This document shows, one piece after another, positions 1 through 8,458 of a stretch of DNA of 64,000 nt. The notes under the pieces are model-generated. The model saw only the letters and a list, made by a program, of their open reading frames with translations. It searched no databases and had not been told where the DNA came from. A program made the translations under genes and the position numbers. The stretch covers positions 1-64,000 of the forward strand of contig NZ_CBDBDD010000008.1 of NCBI RefSeq assembly GCF_965203655.1, read 5' to 3'. Position 1 is the first letter of the stretch. Every line of letters starts with the position of its first letter. This DNA comes from Poriferisodalis sp965203655. Lineage in GTDB: Bacteria > Actinomycetota > Acidimicrobiia > Acidimicrobiales > Poriferisodalaceae.

Positions 1-2791
1 CCGTCGCGTCGCCGGAGACCTCTCGGTAGTCCCAGCCGCGCTCGCTCGCCACGGTCCCGGTGCCGAGCCTCGGCATCGCTTCGAAGAGCAGCTGCGCACT
101 GGGCTTGCTGCGCGGCTGCCGCGCGCTGTCCTCGTTCGCGGGCGGCAGCGGGCGATGCAACGACACGATCAGATGGTCGCGTGCGCGGGTGCAGGCTACG
201 TACATCAGTCGGATGCGCTCGAAGTGATCCGCTGCCTTCTCGCGTTCGGCCCAGAGTGCGTAGCCGGCTGTCTCGGCGCCGGCGCGCAGGCGCACTGCAG
301 CAGCGCCGCAGCAGTGATCGAGGCCGTCGCGGTCAGCACCGGTGAAGCCCACGAGCGACGGCCGCGACCGGTTGCCGCCTTGGAGGCCGGCCACGATCAC
401 GATCGGGAACTCGAGCCCTTTCGCTGCGTGAATCGTCATCACCCTGACCGAGTCGTCGTCAGATTCAGGCAGGATCGCCTCGGTGACTTTGGCGCGTTCG
501 GATGCCTGCATCGCGGCCCAGCGGAGGAACTGCCGCAAGCCTCCGTGCTGGCTGTGCGACCATGCCCGCGCCTGATCGATGACGTAGCGCACATGTCGCC
601 AGACCTCGCGGGTTCGCCGCCCGGCTGCGGCCTGCTCGAGCACGCGCCGCTCGCGTACCAGGCGGTCGAGCAGCACCGAGGGGGCGGCAAGGGCGTGCTC
701 GTCGTAGAGACGCCGCAGGTGCTGCATGCCTGCGGCCACGGGGTGCTCGGCGCCGTCCGGCACGGCAGAGAAATCGGAAGCGAAGAGGCTCCATGACCCG
801 ACCGCGCAGTAGTACGTGTACAGATCGTCGTCGCCGCACCCGTACAGCGGCGTGCGCAGAGCGCTCACTACAGCGAGCGCGTCGTCGGGGTCGGCAACGG
901 CCCGCAGGCACATCAGCAGGTCACGCACCGTCCGGGAGCGCCACACGAACTCCGATGCGTCGAGGCGATACGGCACCTGCGCTGCGGTCAGCCCCGCTTC
1001 GAGCTGCGGCAGGCATGTCCGCGTCGGGATGAGGATGGCGATGTCGCCGAGGCGGGCTGGCCGCTCGCCGCCGCGGTGACGGTCTTCGACAGACCATTGA
1101 TTCGCGAGGATCTCAGTGATGACGCCGGCGATGTCGGCGGCCTCCGCGTCGCGGATGCCTTGAGCACTGAGGTCGCGATGCCCGCTCAGGCCCAGCGCCA
1201 CGACTGCGGGCCCCTGGCCCACAGCCGATCTCGATGCGTGCATGGGTGCATATTCGGGGTGCAGCCGCTCCGAATGCTGTGGAGCTGTGCCGGCTGCCGC
1301 GGGCGGCTCGGCACCGGCGTCGTGCGCCGCGGGTGCGAGCTGATCGGCCGGATCGCTGCCGCGGGCAGCCATCAGCCGATCGAAGGTGTGGTTGACCCAG
1401 TCGATGATGGGCTCCGTCGTGCGGAAGTTCGTGACCAGCGCCGCCGCTGGCTGCGAACTCGCGAAGCGGTCCCGGGCATCGAGATACAGGCTGATGTCGG
1501 CCCGACGGAACCGGTAGATCGACTGTTTGGGATCGCCGACGAAGAACAGCTGCCCGTCCACGGTGTCGATGTGCTGCCAGCCGTCGGGCACGGGTTCGTC
1601 GGCATCGACCACGGCCGCGATGCGCGTCGCGATCTCGATCTGGATCGGGTCGGTGTCCTGGAATTCGTCGAGCAGCAGGTGCCGGTACCGCCGGTGCAGC
1701 GAGTCGCGGGCGTCATGTGACGACTTCAGCAGGTCCCGGGCGCGGACCAGCAAGTCGTGGAATTCCAGCCGCCCGTTGGCGCGCCGCTGCTCTGCGGCTT
1801 CGAGCGTGAAGCGAGCGACGTGGCTGCACCACGCGGAGATCACCTGCTGCAGCGCCTCGGCCGCCGCCTCGGTGCAGTGCACGCGCAATGCGGTGAAGTC
1901 CTCGCGCACCGACGCGATGTCCTTCCAGTTCTGGGCTTGCCCTGTCCCCCTGCGACGGGTGCCGATCTTGGGGACGCCGTGACGGGAGTCTTCGGCATCG
2001 AGCAGCACGCCCAGCGCCTCGGCGTCGTTGCGCGCCCATCGCAGACGTGCCACGAACTCCTCGAGCTGCCCGAAGCGGGCCAGCGCCTTGTCGCCGGGAT
2101 CGCTGCACTCGCGCCTGCGCGCGCAGAGCGCACTGCCGCGGGCCACCAGACCGTCGATCTGCAGCGGCGCCGGCTCGAATGGCCGGTCCGGCGGCCTGAT
2201 GCGGTCCCAGTTGGTGCCGAAGGCAGCGCCCACCTCACGCAGATCGGCAGGCGTGACGCCGGCCGCGTCGAGCATCTGCACGAGCCACAGCGCATCGTCG
2301 TCGGCCAGGAGCTCGTTGACGAAACTGCGCCAGCGGTCGTCGAACTCGACATCGCTCGTGATCTGATCAAGCGTCTCGAACAGCGGCGGTAGCCCGGCTT
2401 CGATGGGATGCTCGCTGAGGATGCGGCGAGCGAAGCTGTGCAGCGTCGAGATGGCTGCGCTGTCGAGCCCGTCTAGCGCGTCACGCAACTGCTGGCACGT
2501 CCGGGCGTCCTGCGACCCTGCCAATCGGGCGTTCAGCTCCGCGCGGATTCGATTGCGCAATTCGGCGGCGGCCTTCTCGGTGAACGTGATGGCCGCGATC
2601 GCGCTGATCGGCACGGCATGCTCGCCCGACACCAGCTCGACGATGCGACCGACCAGCGCGGTGGTCTTGCCGGTGCCCGCGCTGGCCTCCACGAACATCG
2701 TCGAGCCGACGTCGTGCACGACACGCTCGCGTGCGGAGTGATCGACAACCGCTGCCGACGCTGCCGGCCCGGCGCCGATTGACGCGCTCAT
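1..2791 (-). CDS. UvrD-family DNA helicase, AddA/RecB-like (3' end outside window)
   Basis: ATP-dependent helicase subunit of a double-strand-break resection enzyme. About 930 codons are visible and the frame is still open at base 1, so the C-terminus is missing. Walker A ASAGTGKTT is at residues 36-44, followed by the Ia-type motif AITFTEKAAAELRNRIR and STLHSFARRIL. The DEFQDTDPIQ Walker B is near residue 375, VGDPKQSIYRFRRAD near 418 and the MTIHAAKGLEFP motif near 787. The ATG overlaps the TGA of the upstream nuclease gene (ATGA), so the two are translationally coupled and probably form one complex. Whether a C-terminal nuclease domain is present cannot be seen here. The helicase assignment is firm. 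The choice between AddA and another RecB-like paralogue is inference. Confidence 0.9.
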   Translation of the reverse strand, partial: MSASIGAGPAASAAVVDHSARERVVHDVGSTMFVEASAGTGKTTALVGRIVELVSGEHAVPISAIAAITFTEKAAAELRNRIRAELNARLAGSQDARTCQQLRDALDGLDSAAISTLHSFARRILSEHPIEAGLPPLFETLDQITSDVEFDDRWRSFVNELLADDDALWLVQMLDAAGVTPADLREVGAAFGTNWDRIRPPDRPFEPAPLQIDGLVARGSALCARRRECSDPGDKALARFGQLEEFVARLRWARNDAEALGVLLDAEDSRHGVPKIGTRRRGTGQAQNWKDIASVREDFTALRVHCTEAAAEALQQVISAWCSHVARFTLEAAEQRRANGRLEFHDLLVRARDLLKSSHDARDSLHRRYRHLLLDEFQDTDPIQIEIATRIAAVVDADEPVPDGWQHIDTVDGQLFFVGDPKQSIYRFRRADISLYLDARDRFASSQPAAALVTNFRTTEPIIDWVNHTFDRLMAARGSDPADQLAPAAHDAGAEPPAAAGTAPQHSERLHPEYAPMHASRSAVGQGPAVVALGLSGHRDLSAQGIRDAEAADIAGVITEILANQWSVEDRHRGGERPARLGDIAILIPTRTCLPQLEAGLTAAQVPYRLDASEFVWRSRTVRDLLMCLRAVADPDDALAVVSALRTPLYGCGDDDLYTYYCAVGSWSLFASDFSAVPDGAEHPVAAGMQHLRRLYDEHALAAPSVLLDRLVRERRVLEQAAAGRRTREVWRHVRYVIDQARAWSHSQHGGLRQFLRWAAMQASERAKVTEAILPESDDDSVRVMTIHAAKGLEFPIVIVAGLQGGNRSRPSLVGFTGADRDGLDHCCGAAAVRLRAGAETAGYALWAEREKAADHFERIRLMYVACTRARDHLIVSLHRPLPPANEDSARQPRSKPSAQLLFEAMPRLGTGTVASERGWDYREVSGDAT

Positions 2792-5700
2792 AGCGGCCCG
2801 TCCATGTGACGCCCGTACGGTGACGCCGCGTTGGCCTCGGCCGCTGCGCCCGGTGCGTCATGCTCGTCGGGCTCGGCCAGGCGGCTGAATCCCTCGAGCA
2901 GCGGCTGGTGCCGCTTGCGCATCCAGTCGTCGCGGACATCGCCCGAGCTGATCCCGTCGGGATCGCAGTACGGGCATGCCACGAAGGGCAGGCGATCGTC
3001 GCCGGGGCGCGCATAGCCGGGGAACACACCGCCGCGGATGCCCGCCACGATGACTTCGATCACCTGCGCGAACCGCCGCATCACCTCGTCGTCGACGGCG
3101 AGATCGATCCACTCCCAGTGGCCGGGCTGGCTCGAGATGAACCAGTAGGCGGCGTGATCTGCTGCGCCGGCGGTCGCAGCGCCGCGAAAGTGCTCAGCCG
3201 CAGCCAACGCATAGACGGGAAGCTGCAGCTTCGTGCCTCGCAGGGTGGGATCGGGCTCGGCCGTCCGCGGCGTAGTGGCCGGCGTCAGGCCCCGGTAGCT
3301 GCGCGGCGAACCGGTCTTGTAGTCGATGACCACCAACGCGCCATCGTCCGTGCGCTCCACCCGGTCGATGACGCCTCGAAAGCGCACGGTGCGACCGTCC
3401 GTGAGGTCAAACGCGACGGCCCCGACCGCGGAATCGGCAAAGCCGAACCGGAACTCCGACCCTTCGATCTCACCGCGGGGCGGCCGGTGCTTGTCGCCGT
3501 CTCGCTCCAGCATCTCGGCCAGATCACTCAAGATCGCGGCCCGGTCACGCCGCCACAGCAGCGGCGAACCGGTCAGGCCTTGTGCTTCGCGCCGGTCTGC
3601 CAGCCCGCGGCCGATTGCGACAAGCTCGTCGCGGTCTTCGTCGGAAGGCGGACGCTGCGGTCCCGGCGGCATGCGGCCCGGACCGCTGAGGGCCACGGGC
3701 GCGCCCCTGCCTGCCGGCTGTCGATTCGCTATCAGCGGCTGCAAGAAGCGATCGATGGCCTCGTGCATGAGCTGGCCTCGTTCGAGCGGGCTGAGCCGCA
3801 GGATGTCCTCGGGCTCTTCGACGGCCTCGATGCCGAGCAGATCCTCGAACAGGTAGCGCCGCGGGCAGGTGGCCCAGTGCTCGAGACGGGTGGCGGACAT
3901 GACCTTGGCCAGCGCGCCGTCGGCATCGATGACGTGGGTCAGGTTCCCGTCGAAACGGGTGAACTCGCTGCTGGCGCGGGCGTCGGTCAGCGAGACGCCC
4001 CTGCGCCATGCGGGGTCGCGCCACAGTGCATGGCTCGCGACCGGGTTCCCGCTCGCACGATGCGCAAGCAGGCTGGCCGCGTCGTACTCGGTGACCGTGG
4101 CCGGAAAGCCGGCCGAGCGAATCCCGGCGAGATACGAGGGGGCCTCGACGATGTCGTCCACCGTGCTGTCGAGCGCCGCTGCACTGAGGCTGTCGCCGTC
4201 CACAAGGCCGTCGGCGAAGTACTCCTGACCGCTTTCCGGGCGGCCCGCCGGGTTCTCCGCAGCATCGGCGCCACGAGCATCACGCTCGATTCGGCGAGCG
4301 GTGTTGATGAGCAGGCGTGACGGCACGTACTCGCAGTTGCGACGCAAGTCGCCGCGTGGCAGCAGCAGTGTGCAGGCGTGGCGGGCGCCGGCCATCGCGG
4401 CCAGCAGCGCTCGATGCTGCTCGGCGGTCGCGTCGGTCTGCAGTGCCAGTGCGCCGCCCAGTGCACGGCGCTCGTCCTCGTTGATGAGGCTGTCGGGCAC
4501 GGGACGCGAGGGGAAGATGCCCTCGGCCAGGCCCACGACGTACGTGCGATCGACAACGATGTCGATTGCGCCATTGACATGACCGACGTACACGCCAATG
4601 CCCTCGGTGCCGCTGCGGCCGTGCGGTTGGCTGAGTTCGACTTCGAGCGCGCGGCGCATCACACCCAGCGTGACCCGCCTCTCCACCGTGCCGAGGTCGG
4701 CCAGCCGGTCGAGCACGCCTTCCACGCGCTCCGCGGCACTGCGCTCCCACGGCGGCCAATCCTGCGTCCAGCCGTCGCGTCCCACTGCTCCCAGGTAGCG
4801 CCGCAGCGAGGCGCGCATCCAGTCGCACAGGCTGCGCCACGTCTGGTGCTGCCTGCCCTGCTGCACGCGATCGCGCAGTTCTGCCGCGAACTCTGCTGCG
4901 GCACGGCACTCGCGGGCCTGCCGACGGAGCCATGCGACTTGGGCGTCTGCCGATGCTTCGCCATGCGCTCTCAGCCGTGCTTGCTCTTCCAGCCACTCGG
5001 CGTGAGCCGACAGCCGGACCTCCCAGTCGTCACCGCTGACCACATGGGCTGCGCGAGCCAAGCGCTCCCACGCCGAGTCGGGCACGAAGAAGTGCGCGTC
5101 AGCATTTCGCTGGCGGGCCTGCCGGCGCGGGATCTTGGCACCGGCAAGCAGATCGAACACTTCGCGGCGCCCGAGAACGGGAGCGCCGTTGCCGTCGTCG
5201 GCCAGCGCGGTCAAGCCCAAGGCAAAGCGACCGTAGATCGACTCGCTCAGCGTCCGTGCGGTGCTGCCGTACGTGAGCACGCCCGCAGCCTCGAATTGCT
5301 CTTCGAGCATGCGTCCGTAGGGCTCGGCCGCCGCGTAGAACACCGCGGCGCGGCCGGGGGCTACACCGTCGTCGAGATCGGCCAGTACGGCGCGCACCAC
5401 AGTGCGCGCTTCCTCGTCGGGGTCGGTGACGCTCATGATCCGCGTGCCGGTCGGCGGCATCGCCTCATGGGCCGGCAGCCCGGCGCCCAAGCGCTCGCAG
5501 ACCGCTCGCGCCGATGCGTCGGCTGCATGATCGCCGGTGACGCCCACCAGTACATGCAGCGGCTTGCGGCGCGCGGCCAGCGTCCACAGGCCGAGTGCGC
5601 GTACCAGTCGGGTCTCGGGCTCGCTGAGCCGTCGCGGCAGGTACAGCACGATCTCGCCCGGGTCGAACGCGAGGGCATCCGGCGGCGCAGCCTCCGCGTG

Positions 5701-6342
5701 TGCAGCGGCGGCCTGCAGGAGTTCGCTCGTGTCGTACCACTTCGGTGCGAGCGCTGACCTGATGCGTTCGCAGATGGCGACGACGGCCGCTGCGCGCGCC
5801 GAGGTCGCGGCGACCTGCCTCAGTTGGTGCGGCGAGAGATCGCGCAGCTCGCTGTAGGCCCCCGCCAGTGCCTCCGCGGTGCGGTGGTGGTCGGCCACTG
5901 GCCCGAAGAGCGCAGCATCGTGGCGAAGCGCCTCGCGCACGGCTGCCGTCAGCACCATGGTGCCGTGCGGCCGCCGACCGGCAGCTTGCAGGGACGGCCC
6001 GGCCAGTCGATCGGCGAGAGCCCCGAATGTCAGCGTGTCAAGCGCCGCAATGCCGCCGCCGATCGCCTGCACCGTGTCGCCTGATGCCTCGCCTCCCTCA
6101 TCGACGACCCCCGGTGCGAGGGCCCGGCGCAGCGCCAGCCCGGTGTAGTTGGACGGCACCACGACGGTGACCGGTCTCAACGGGTCGCCCGACTTGGCTT
6201 CGGCCACCAACGCAGCCAGCGCCTGTCGTGCCGGTTCGCCGAATTCGACTGGCATCACGCGCAACGCGCTGTCGTCATGCCGTGCCCGAGGCCCTCCGCG
6301 GTCTGCAGGCTGTGGCGCGGTTCCGCTCGCCAGGTCGCTCAT
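2788..6342 (-). CDS. PD-(D/E)XK nuclease/helicase-like protein, AddB/RecB family
   Basis: This 1184-residue partner of the downstream helicase is expected to act in end resection during recombinational repair. The N-terminal half resembles an inactivated helicase fold. A RecB-type nuclease domain lies at about 820-1130: CPRRYLFEDLLG near 825, then FRGVIDRVE and VVIDYKTGS near 1007, which carry the catalytic D...DxK residues. CPYCDPDG near 1121 resembles the end of the AddB iron-sulphur site, but the last cysteine of the classical CxxC-x5-C arrangement is not seen (serine there). The start is the first ATG. A 15-bp poly-G (poly-C on this strand) lies 44 bp upstream. The gene order (nuclease, then helicase, ATGA overlap) is that of an addB-addA operon. 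Confidence 0.85.
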   Translation of the reverse strand: MSDLASGTAPQPADRGGPRARHDDSALRVMPVEFGEPARQALAALVAEAKSGDPLRPVTVVVPSNYTGLALRRALAPGVVDEGGEASGDTVQAIGGGIAALDTLTFGALADRLAGPSLQAAGRRPHGTMVLTAAVREALRHDAALFGPVADHHRTAEALAGAYSELRDLSPHQLRQVAATSARAAAVVAICERIRSALAPKWYDTSELLQAAAAHAEAAPPDALAFDPGEIVLYLPRRLSEPETRLVRALGLWTLAARRKPLHVLVGVTGDHAADASARAVCERLGAGLPAHEAMPPTGTRIMSVTDPDEEARTVVRAVLADLDDGVAPGRAAVFYAAAEPYGRMLEEQFEAAGVLTYGSTARTLSESIYGRFALGLTALADDGNGAPVLGRREVFDLLAGAKIPRRQARQRNADAHFFVPDSAWERLARAAHVVSGDDWEVRLSAHAEWLEEQARLRAHGEASADAQVAWLRRQARECRAAAEFAAELRDRVQQGRQHQTWRSLCDWMRASLRRYLGAVGRDGWTQDWPPWERSAAERVEGVLDRLADLGTVERRVTLGVMRRALEVELSQPHGRSGTEGIGVYVGHVNGAIDIVVDRTYVVGLAEGIFPSRPVPDSLINEDERRALGGALALQTDATAEQHRALLAAMAGARHACTLLLPRGDLRRNCEYVPSRLLINTARRIERDARGADAAENPAGRPESGQEYFADGLVDGDSLSAAALDSTVDDIVEAPSYLAGIRSAGFPATVTEYDAASLLAHRASGNPVASHALWRDPAWRRGVSLTDARASSEFTRFDGNLTHVIDADGALAKVMSATRLEHWATCPRRYLFEDLLGIEAVEEPEDILRLSPLERGQLMHEAIDRFLQPLIANRQPAGRGAPVALSGPGRMPPGPQRPPSDEDRDELVAIGRGLADRREAQGLTGSPLLWRRDRAAILSDLAEMLERDGDKHRPPRGEIEGSEFRFGFADSAVGAVAFDLTDGRTVRFRGVIDRVERTDDGALVVIDYKTGSPRSYRGLTPATTPRTAEPDPTLRGTKLQLPVYALAAAEHFRGAATAGAADHAAYWFISSQPGHWEWIDLAVDDEVMRRFAQVIEVIVAGIRGGVFPGYARPGDDRLPFVACPYCDPDGISSGDVRDDWMRKRHQPLLEGFSRLAEPDEHDAPGAAAEANAASPYGRHMDGPL

Positions 6343-6361
6343 GAAAGCGACACTACGCAGG

Positions 6362-6379
6362 GCGTGTGACAGGACACGC
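6362..6379. promoter_or_regulatory. Inverted repeat upstream of the nuclease-helicase operon
   Basis: Arms GCGTGT and ACACGC are separated by six bases, 20-37 bp upstream of the nuclease start codon. The position would suit an operator or a leader hairpin. No regulator is identified, and six-base arms can arise by chance in GC-rich DNA. Confidence 0.3.
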
Positions 6380-6385
6380 TGTTCA

Positions 6386-6400
6386 GGGGGGGGGGGGGGG
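6386..6400. repeat. 15-bp homopolymer G tract (intergenic)
   Basis: A run of 15 G residues lies in the gap between the nuclease operon (leftward) and the secreted protein gene (rightward), 44 bp before the nuclease ATG. Homopolymers this long are prone to slippage, and in promoter regions they can change promoter spacing. An identical-length tract begins exactly 400 bp downstream with different flanks. The rest of the 6343-6711 gap shows no convincing gene. Confidence 0.85.
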
Positions 6401-6711
6401 TATGCGGGATGGTGCCGAAACCCGATCAGGTCAGGACGGGCCTCTCAGGCGCCGCATGATGGCGCGGGCTGCGTCCTCCTTGGTCGCCTGCTGGGCTCTT
6501 GGGACTGCTCGTGTGGGGTGCGGAGTGTCGCAGCGTGGGGATCCAGGATTTCTTCTCATTGCGTGGCTGGCGGCGGGTCGAGCGTCTCGCTGGTGGGTGG
6601 GGCTGCGGGCGTGGGGGGCTGGGATGTTTGTGGTTGTCGTGGTGTCGTGGTGTGTGCTGCGGCGCGGCCGGTCGGCTAATGTGCGAGGCGACTCTCGCTC
6701 AGGAGGTGCAC

Positions 6712-7650
6712 ATGCCCGCCAGGACCGTACACAACGCTTCGGGGTTCGCAGCGGCGCCTTTGGCGCGCGGGCGCGCCGATTCTGCGGGGGGGGGGGGGGG
6801 TAGAGCACTAGCTCGCCGTGGCGTCCGCCTGCGCCTGGCCGCGCTGCTGCTGGCCGCGCTGGCTGCGGCGGTCTTGGCTGCATCGAGCCCGGCCGTCGCC
6901 CAGACCGTCCCCGATGGCGGGGAGGAAGCCTGGTCCGCCACGCTGACGGTCCAGACACGGGTAGACGGGGTCACGCGTGGCTGCGACATCAGCGGCGCCA
7001 ACCGATGCGCTGCGCATTTGACTGACCCCACCTTCCAGATCGGGACCACGACCTACACGGTGGTAGCGGTGACGGGCGGTACCAGCGCGTTGGCGATAAC
7101 GACCAGGCCCGCCCTGCCGTGGGGTCGGGTCGCGGGCTGGCAACTGGCGATAAACAGAGGCCCATCTCGCGGGCTGAGCACGTACACGGCGCGCGCCGAG
7201 TCTGTGAGCATCATCGTGTCGGTGTCGGGTTACCCGTTCACGGCGGGCGAATCGGTGAAGCTCACGCTGTACAGGCCCTATGAGGACGTAGCGGCCGAGG
7301 ACGCGCGGAAAGGGGCCAGCCGCTCGGGCGCGTGCGGCTCGCCAAACCTGGAAGGCCTATCGGCTGCCAAGCAAGCCGTTCAGGCAGAAAGCGCCGAGAA
7401 GGGCTTGTGGCATTGCCACGGCGACGGCGTCTATCACCGGCACCCGGATTGGCGCTACCGTCACCCGGCCCCCGGCCAAACGGTGCGCCCGACCCCGGAC
7501 CCCAACCCCGTCCCGCCTCCTCCTGCGACTGCCCCGTCAGGCGCATATACGCAACAGAAAACGGGTGCTCCGGCTATCAAGACCGAAGGCTTCGGCAACT
7601 GGCACTCGCACCCTGACGGCAGGTTCCACCGCCACGCGGGCGGGCATTAG
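6712..7650 (+). CDS. Secreted His-rich protein with an in-frame G15 tract, candidate phase-variable
   Basis: Product of 312 residues, family not recognised. The ATG is chosen because AGGAGG lies five bases upstream, although the frame stays open further upstream. Residues 25-30 are encoded by the G15 tract. A hydrophobic signal-peptide-like segment follows at about 42-62, ending PAVAQ. The middle looks like an all-beta domain (ATLTVQTR, FQIGTTTYTV). The C-terminus holds two His clusters, LWHCHGDGVYHRHPDWRYRH and NWHSHPDGRFHRHAGGH, suggestive of metal binding, joined by a Pro-rich linker. Gaining or losing one G gives an immediate stop, so the gene is ON only at this length or at lengths differing by three. 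Function unknown. Confidence 0.75.
   Translation: MPARTVHNASGFAAAPLARGRADSAGGGGGRALARRGVRLRLAALLLAALAAAVLAASSPAVAQTVPDGGEEAWSATLTVQTRVDGVTRGCDISGANRCAAHLTDPTFQIGTTTYTVVAVTGGTSALAITTRPALPWGRVAGWQLAINRGPSRGLSTYTARAESVSIIVSVSGYPFTAGESVKLTLYRPYEDVAAEDARKGASRSGACGSPNLEGLSAAKQAVQAESAEKGLWHCHGDGVYHRHPDWRYRHPAPGQTVRPTPDPNPVPPPPATAPSGAYTQQKTGAPAIKTEGFGNWHSHPDGRFHRHAGGH
6786..6800. repeat. 15-bp G tract inside the coding sequence
   Basis: The tract encodes a poly-Gly stretch just before the signal peptide. The following bases, TAGAGCACTAG, place a stop in both alternative frames: with 16 G the next codon is TAG, and with 14 G the frame reads GTA GAG CAC TAG. This is the layout of a contingency locus. 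A sequencing error in the tract length is the main alternative. Confidence 0.85.
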
Positions 7651-7811
7651 CCATAAGCGACCCGCCCCCGCGCCGCCGCGGCTGCCGTCAGCGCATCATC
7701 CGCTGACAACCCGATCAAACTCCTCCGAGAGCAGCACCTCGATGCGCGACATGGGGAAATCGTCATGGCAGCGCCTCGAATGACCCGAAGCGATGTACTC
7801 CCCGGCGTGAG

Positions 7812-8189
7812 TCAGTGGGCAGCGAGCGCCTTGAGTCTCACAGCAGACAGGCGCTTGAGCTGCTGGTTGCGCGGGTCGACTTCGATGCCGGCCGACTCCA
7901 GCGCAGTGAGGCCCAGGAGCGGCTCGACGTCGTCGTCGACGAACACGACGGTGCCGCCGACTGTCTCGTCCATGAACTTCAATTCGGCAAGCCCGATGTC
8001 GAATTGCAGCCGACGGCCGTCCGCCATCTCATATGTGCGAGATCCGAACGGCTCGACGCCGATGGCCTCGAGGTGCTGGCGCGGCACCAGCGAATCTATG
8101 GCGCCGGTGTCCACCAGGAACTCGCCTTGCCAGGCGCGGTCGCGTGCTGCTGGGTTCTTGACGGTGACGGTGATGTGCGTGGTGCCCAC
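7812..8189 (-). CDS. Retropepsin-like clan AA aspartic protease
   Basis: Small single-domain aspartyl protease of 125 residues, expected to work as a dimer. The catalytic motif VDTGAIDSLVP (D-T-G) is near residue 30, and the flap and hydrophobic-Gly motif LLGLTALESAGIEVDP is near 95-110, both typical of bacterial retropepsin-like proteins of about 120 residues. The GTG start is chosen because GGAGG lies six bases upstream and the N-terminal strand TTHITVTVKNP then begins the domain. A longer form starting at 8315 is possible but adds low-complexity Arg-rich sequence. Substrate unknown. A 33-bp copy of its 3' end recurs at 9795-9827. Confidence 0.75.
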   Translation of the reverse strand: MGTTHITVTVKNPAARDRAWQGEFLVDTGAIDSLVPRQHLEAIGVEPFGSRTYEMADGRRLQFDIGLAELKFMDETVGGTVVFVDDDVEPLLGLTALESAGIEVDPRNQQLKRLSAVRLKALAAH

Positions 8190-8400
8190 AGGAGGCCTCC
8201 TCTGTCGAACAGGGCGTAAAGACGGCAGCCGACGGCTGCGTCGGTGAGCCTCGCGTACGTCGCGAGTCACATCACCATCATTTTCGGGCACGGAATCTTC
8301 TGGAGTCGACGTCATGGGTTCATTGTCGCAGCGAAATCGCGTCAGTCGCGACCCACCAACTGACAGACCTCAGGTGCCCGCGCGCCGGGCCATGACCGAC

Positions 8401-8422
8401 ATCACCCGATATATTGGGTGAT
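8401..8422. promoter_or_regulatory. 22-bp near-perfect palindrome before the ATPase gene
   Basis: Arms ATCACCC and GGGTGAT flank the AT-rich core GATATATT, leaving one mismatched pair in 22 bp. A related 14-bp half (CCCAAGATATCGGG) follows in inverted orientation around 8427-8441, just before the ATPase start. The layout resembles an operator for a dimeric regulator, perhaps autoregulation. No regulator is identified. Confidence 0.5.
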
Positions 8423-8458
8423 GACTACCCAAGATATCGGGGAACTACGGCCGGAGAC

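Noticed and set aside
2860..5757. Long plus-strand frames opposite the nuclease gene (486 and 459 residues)
   Set aside because: They lie antisense to a gene with clear motifs and have scrambled, motif-free composition. High GC leaves antisense frames open.
6499..6711. Upstream extension of the phase-variable protein
   Set aside because: The frame is open but has no ribosome-binding site, and its sequence is atypical; AGGAGG sits before 6712.
7651..7811. Possible small minus-strand product containing MSRIEVLLSEEFDRVV
   Set aside because: Only about 35 codons, no ribosome-binding site or clear start, and its upstream part overlaps the protease gene in another frame.
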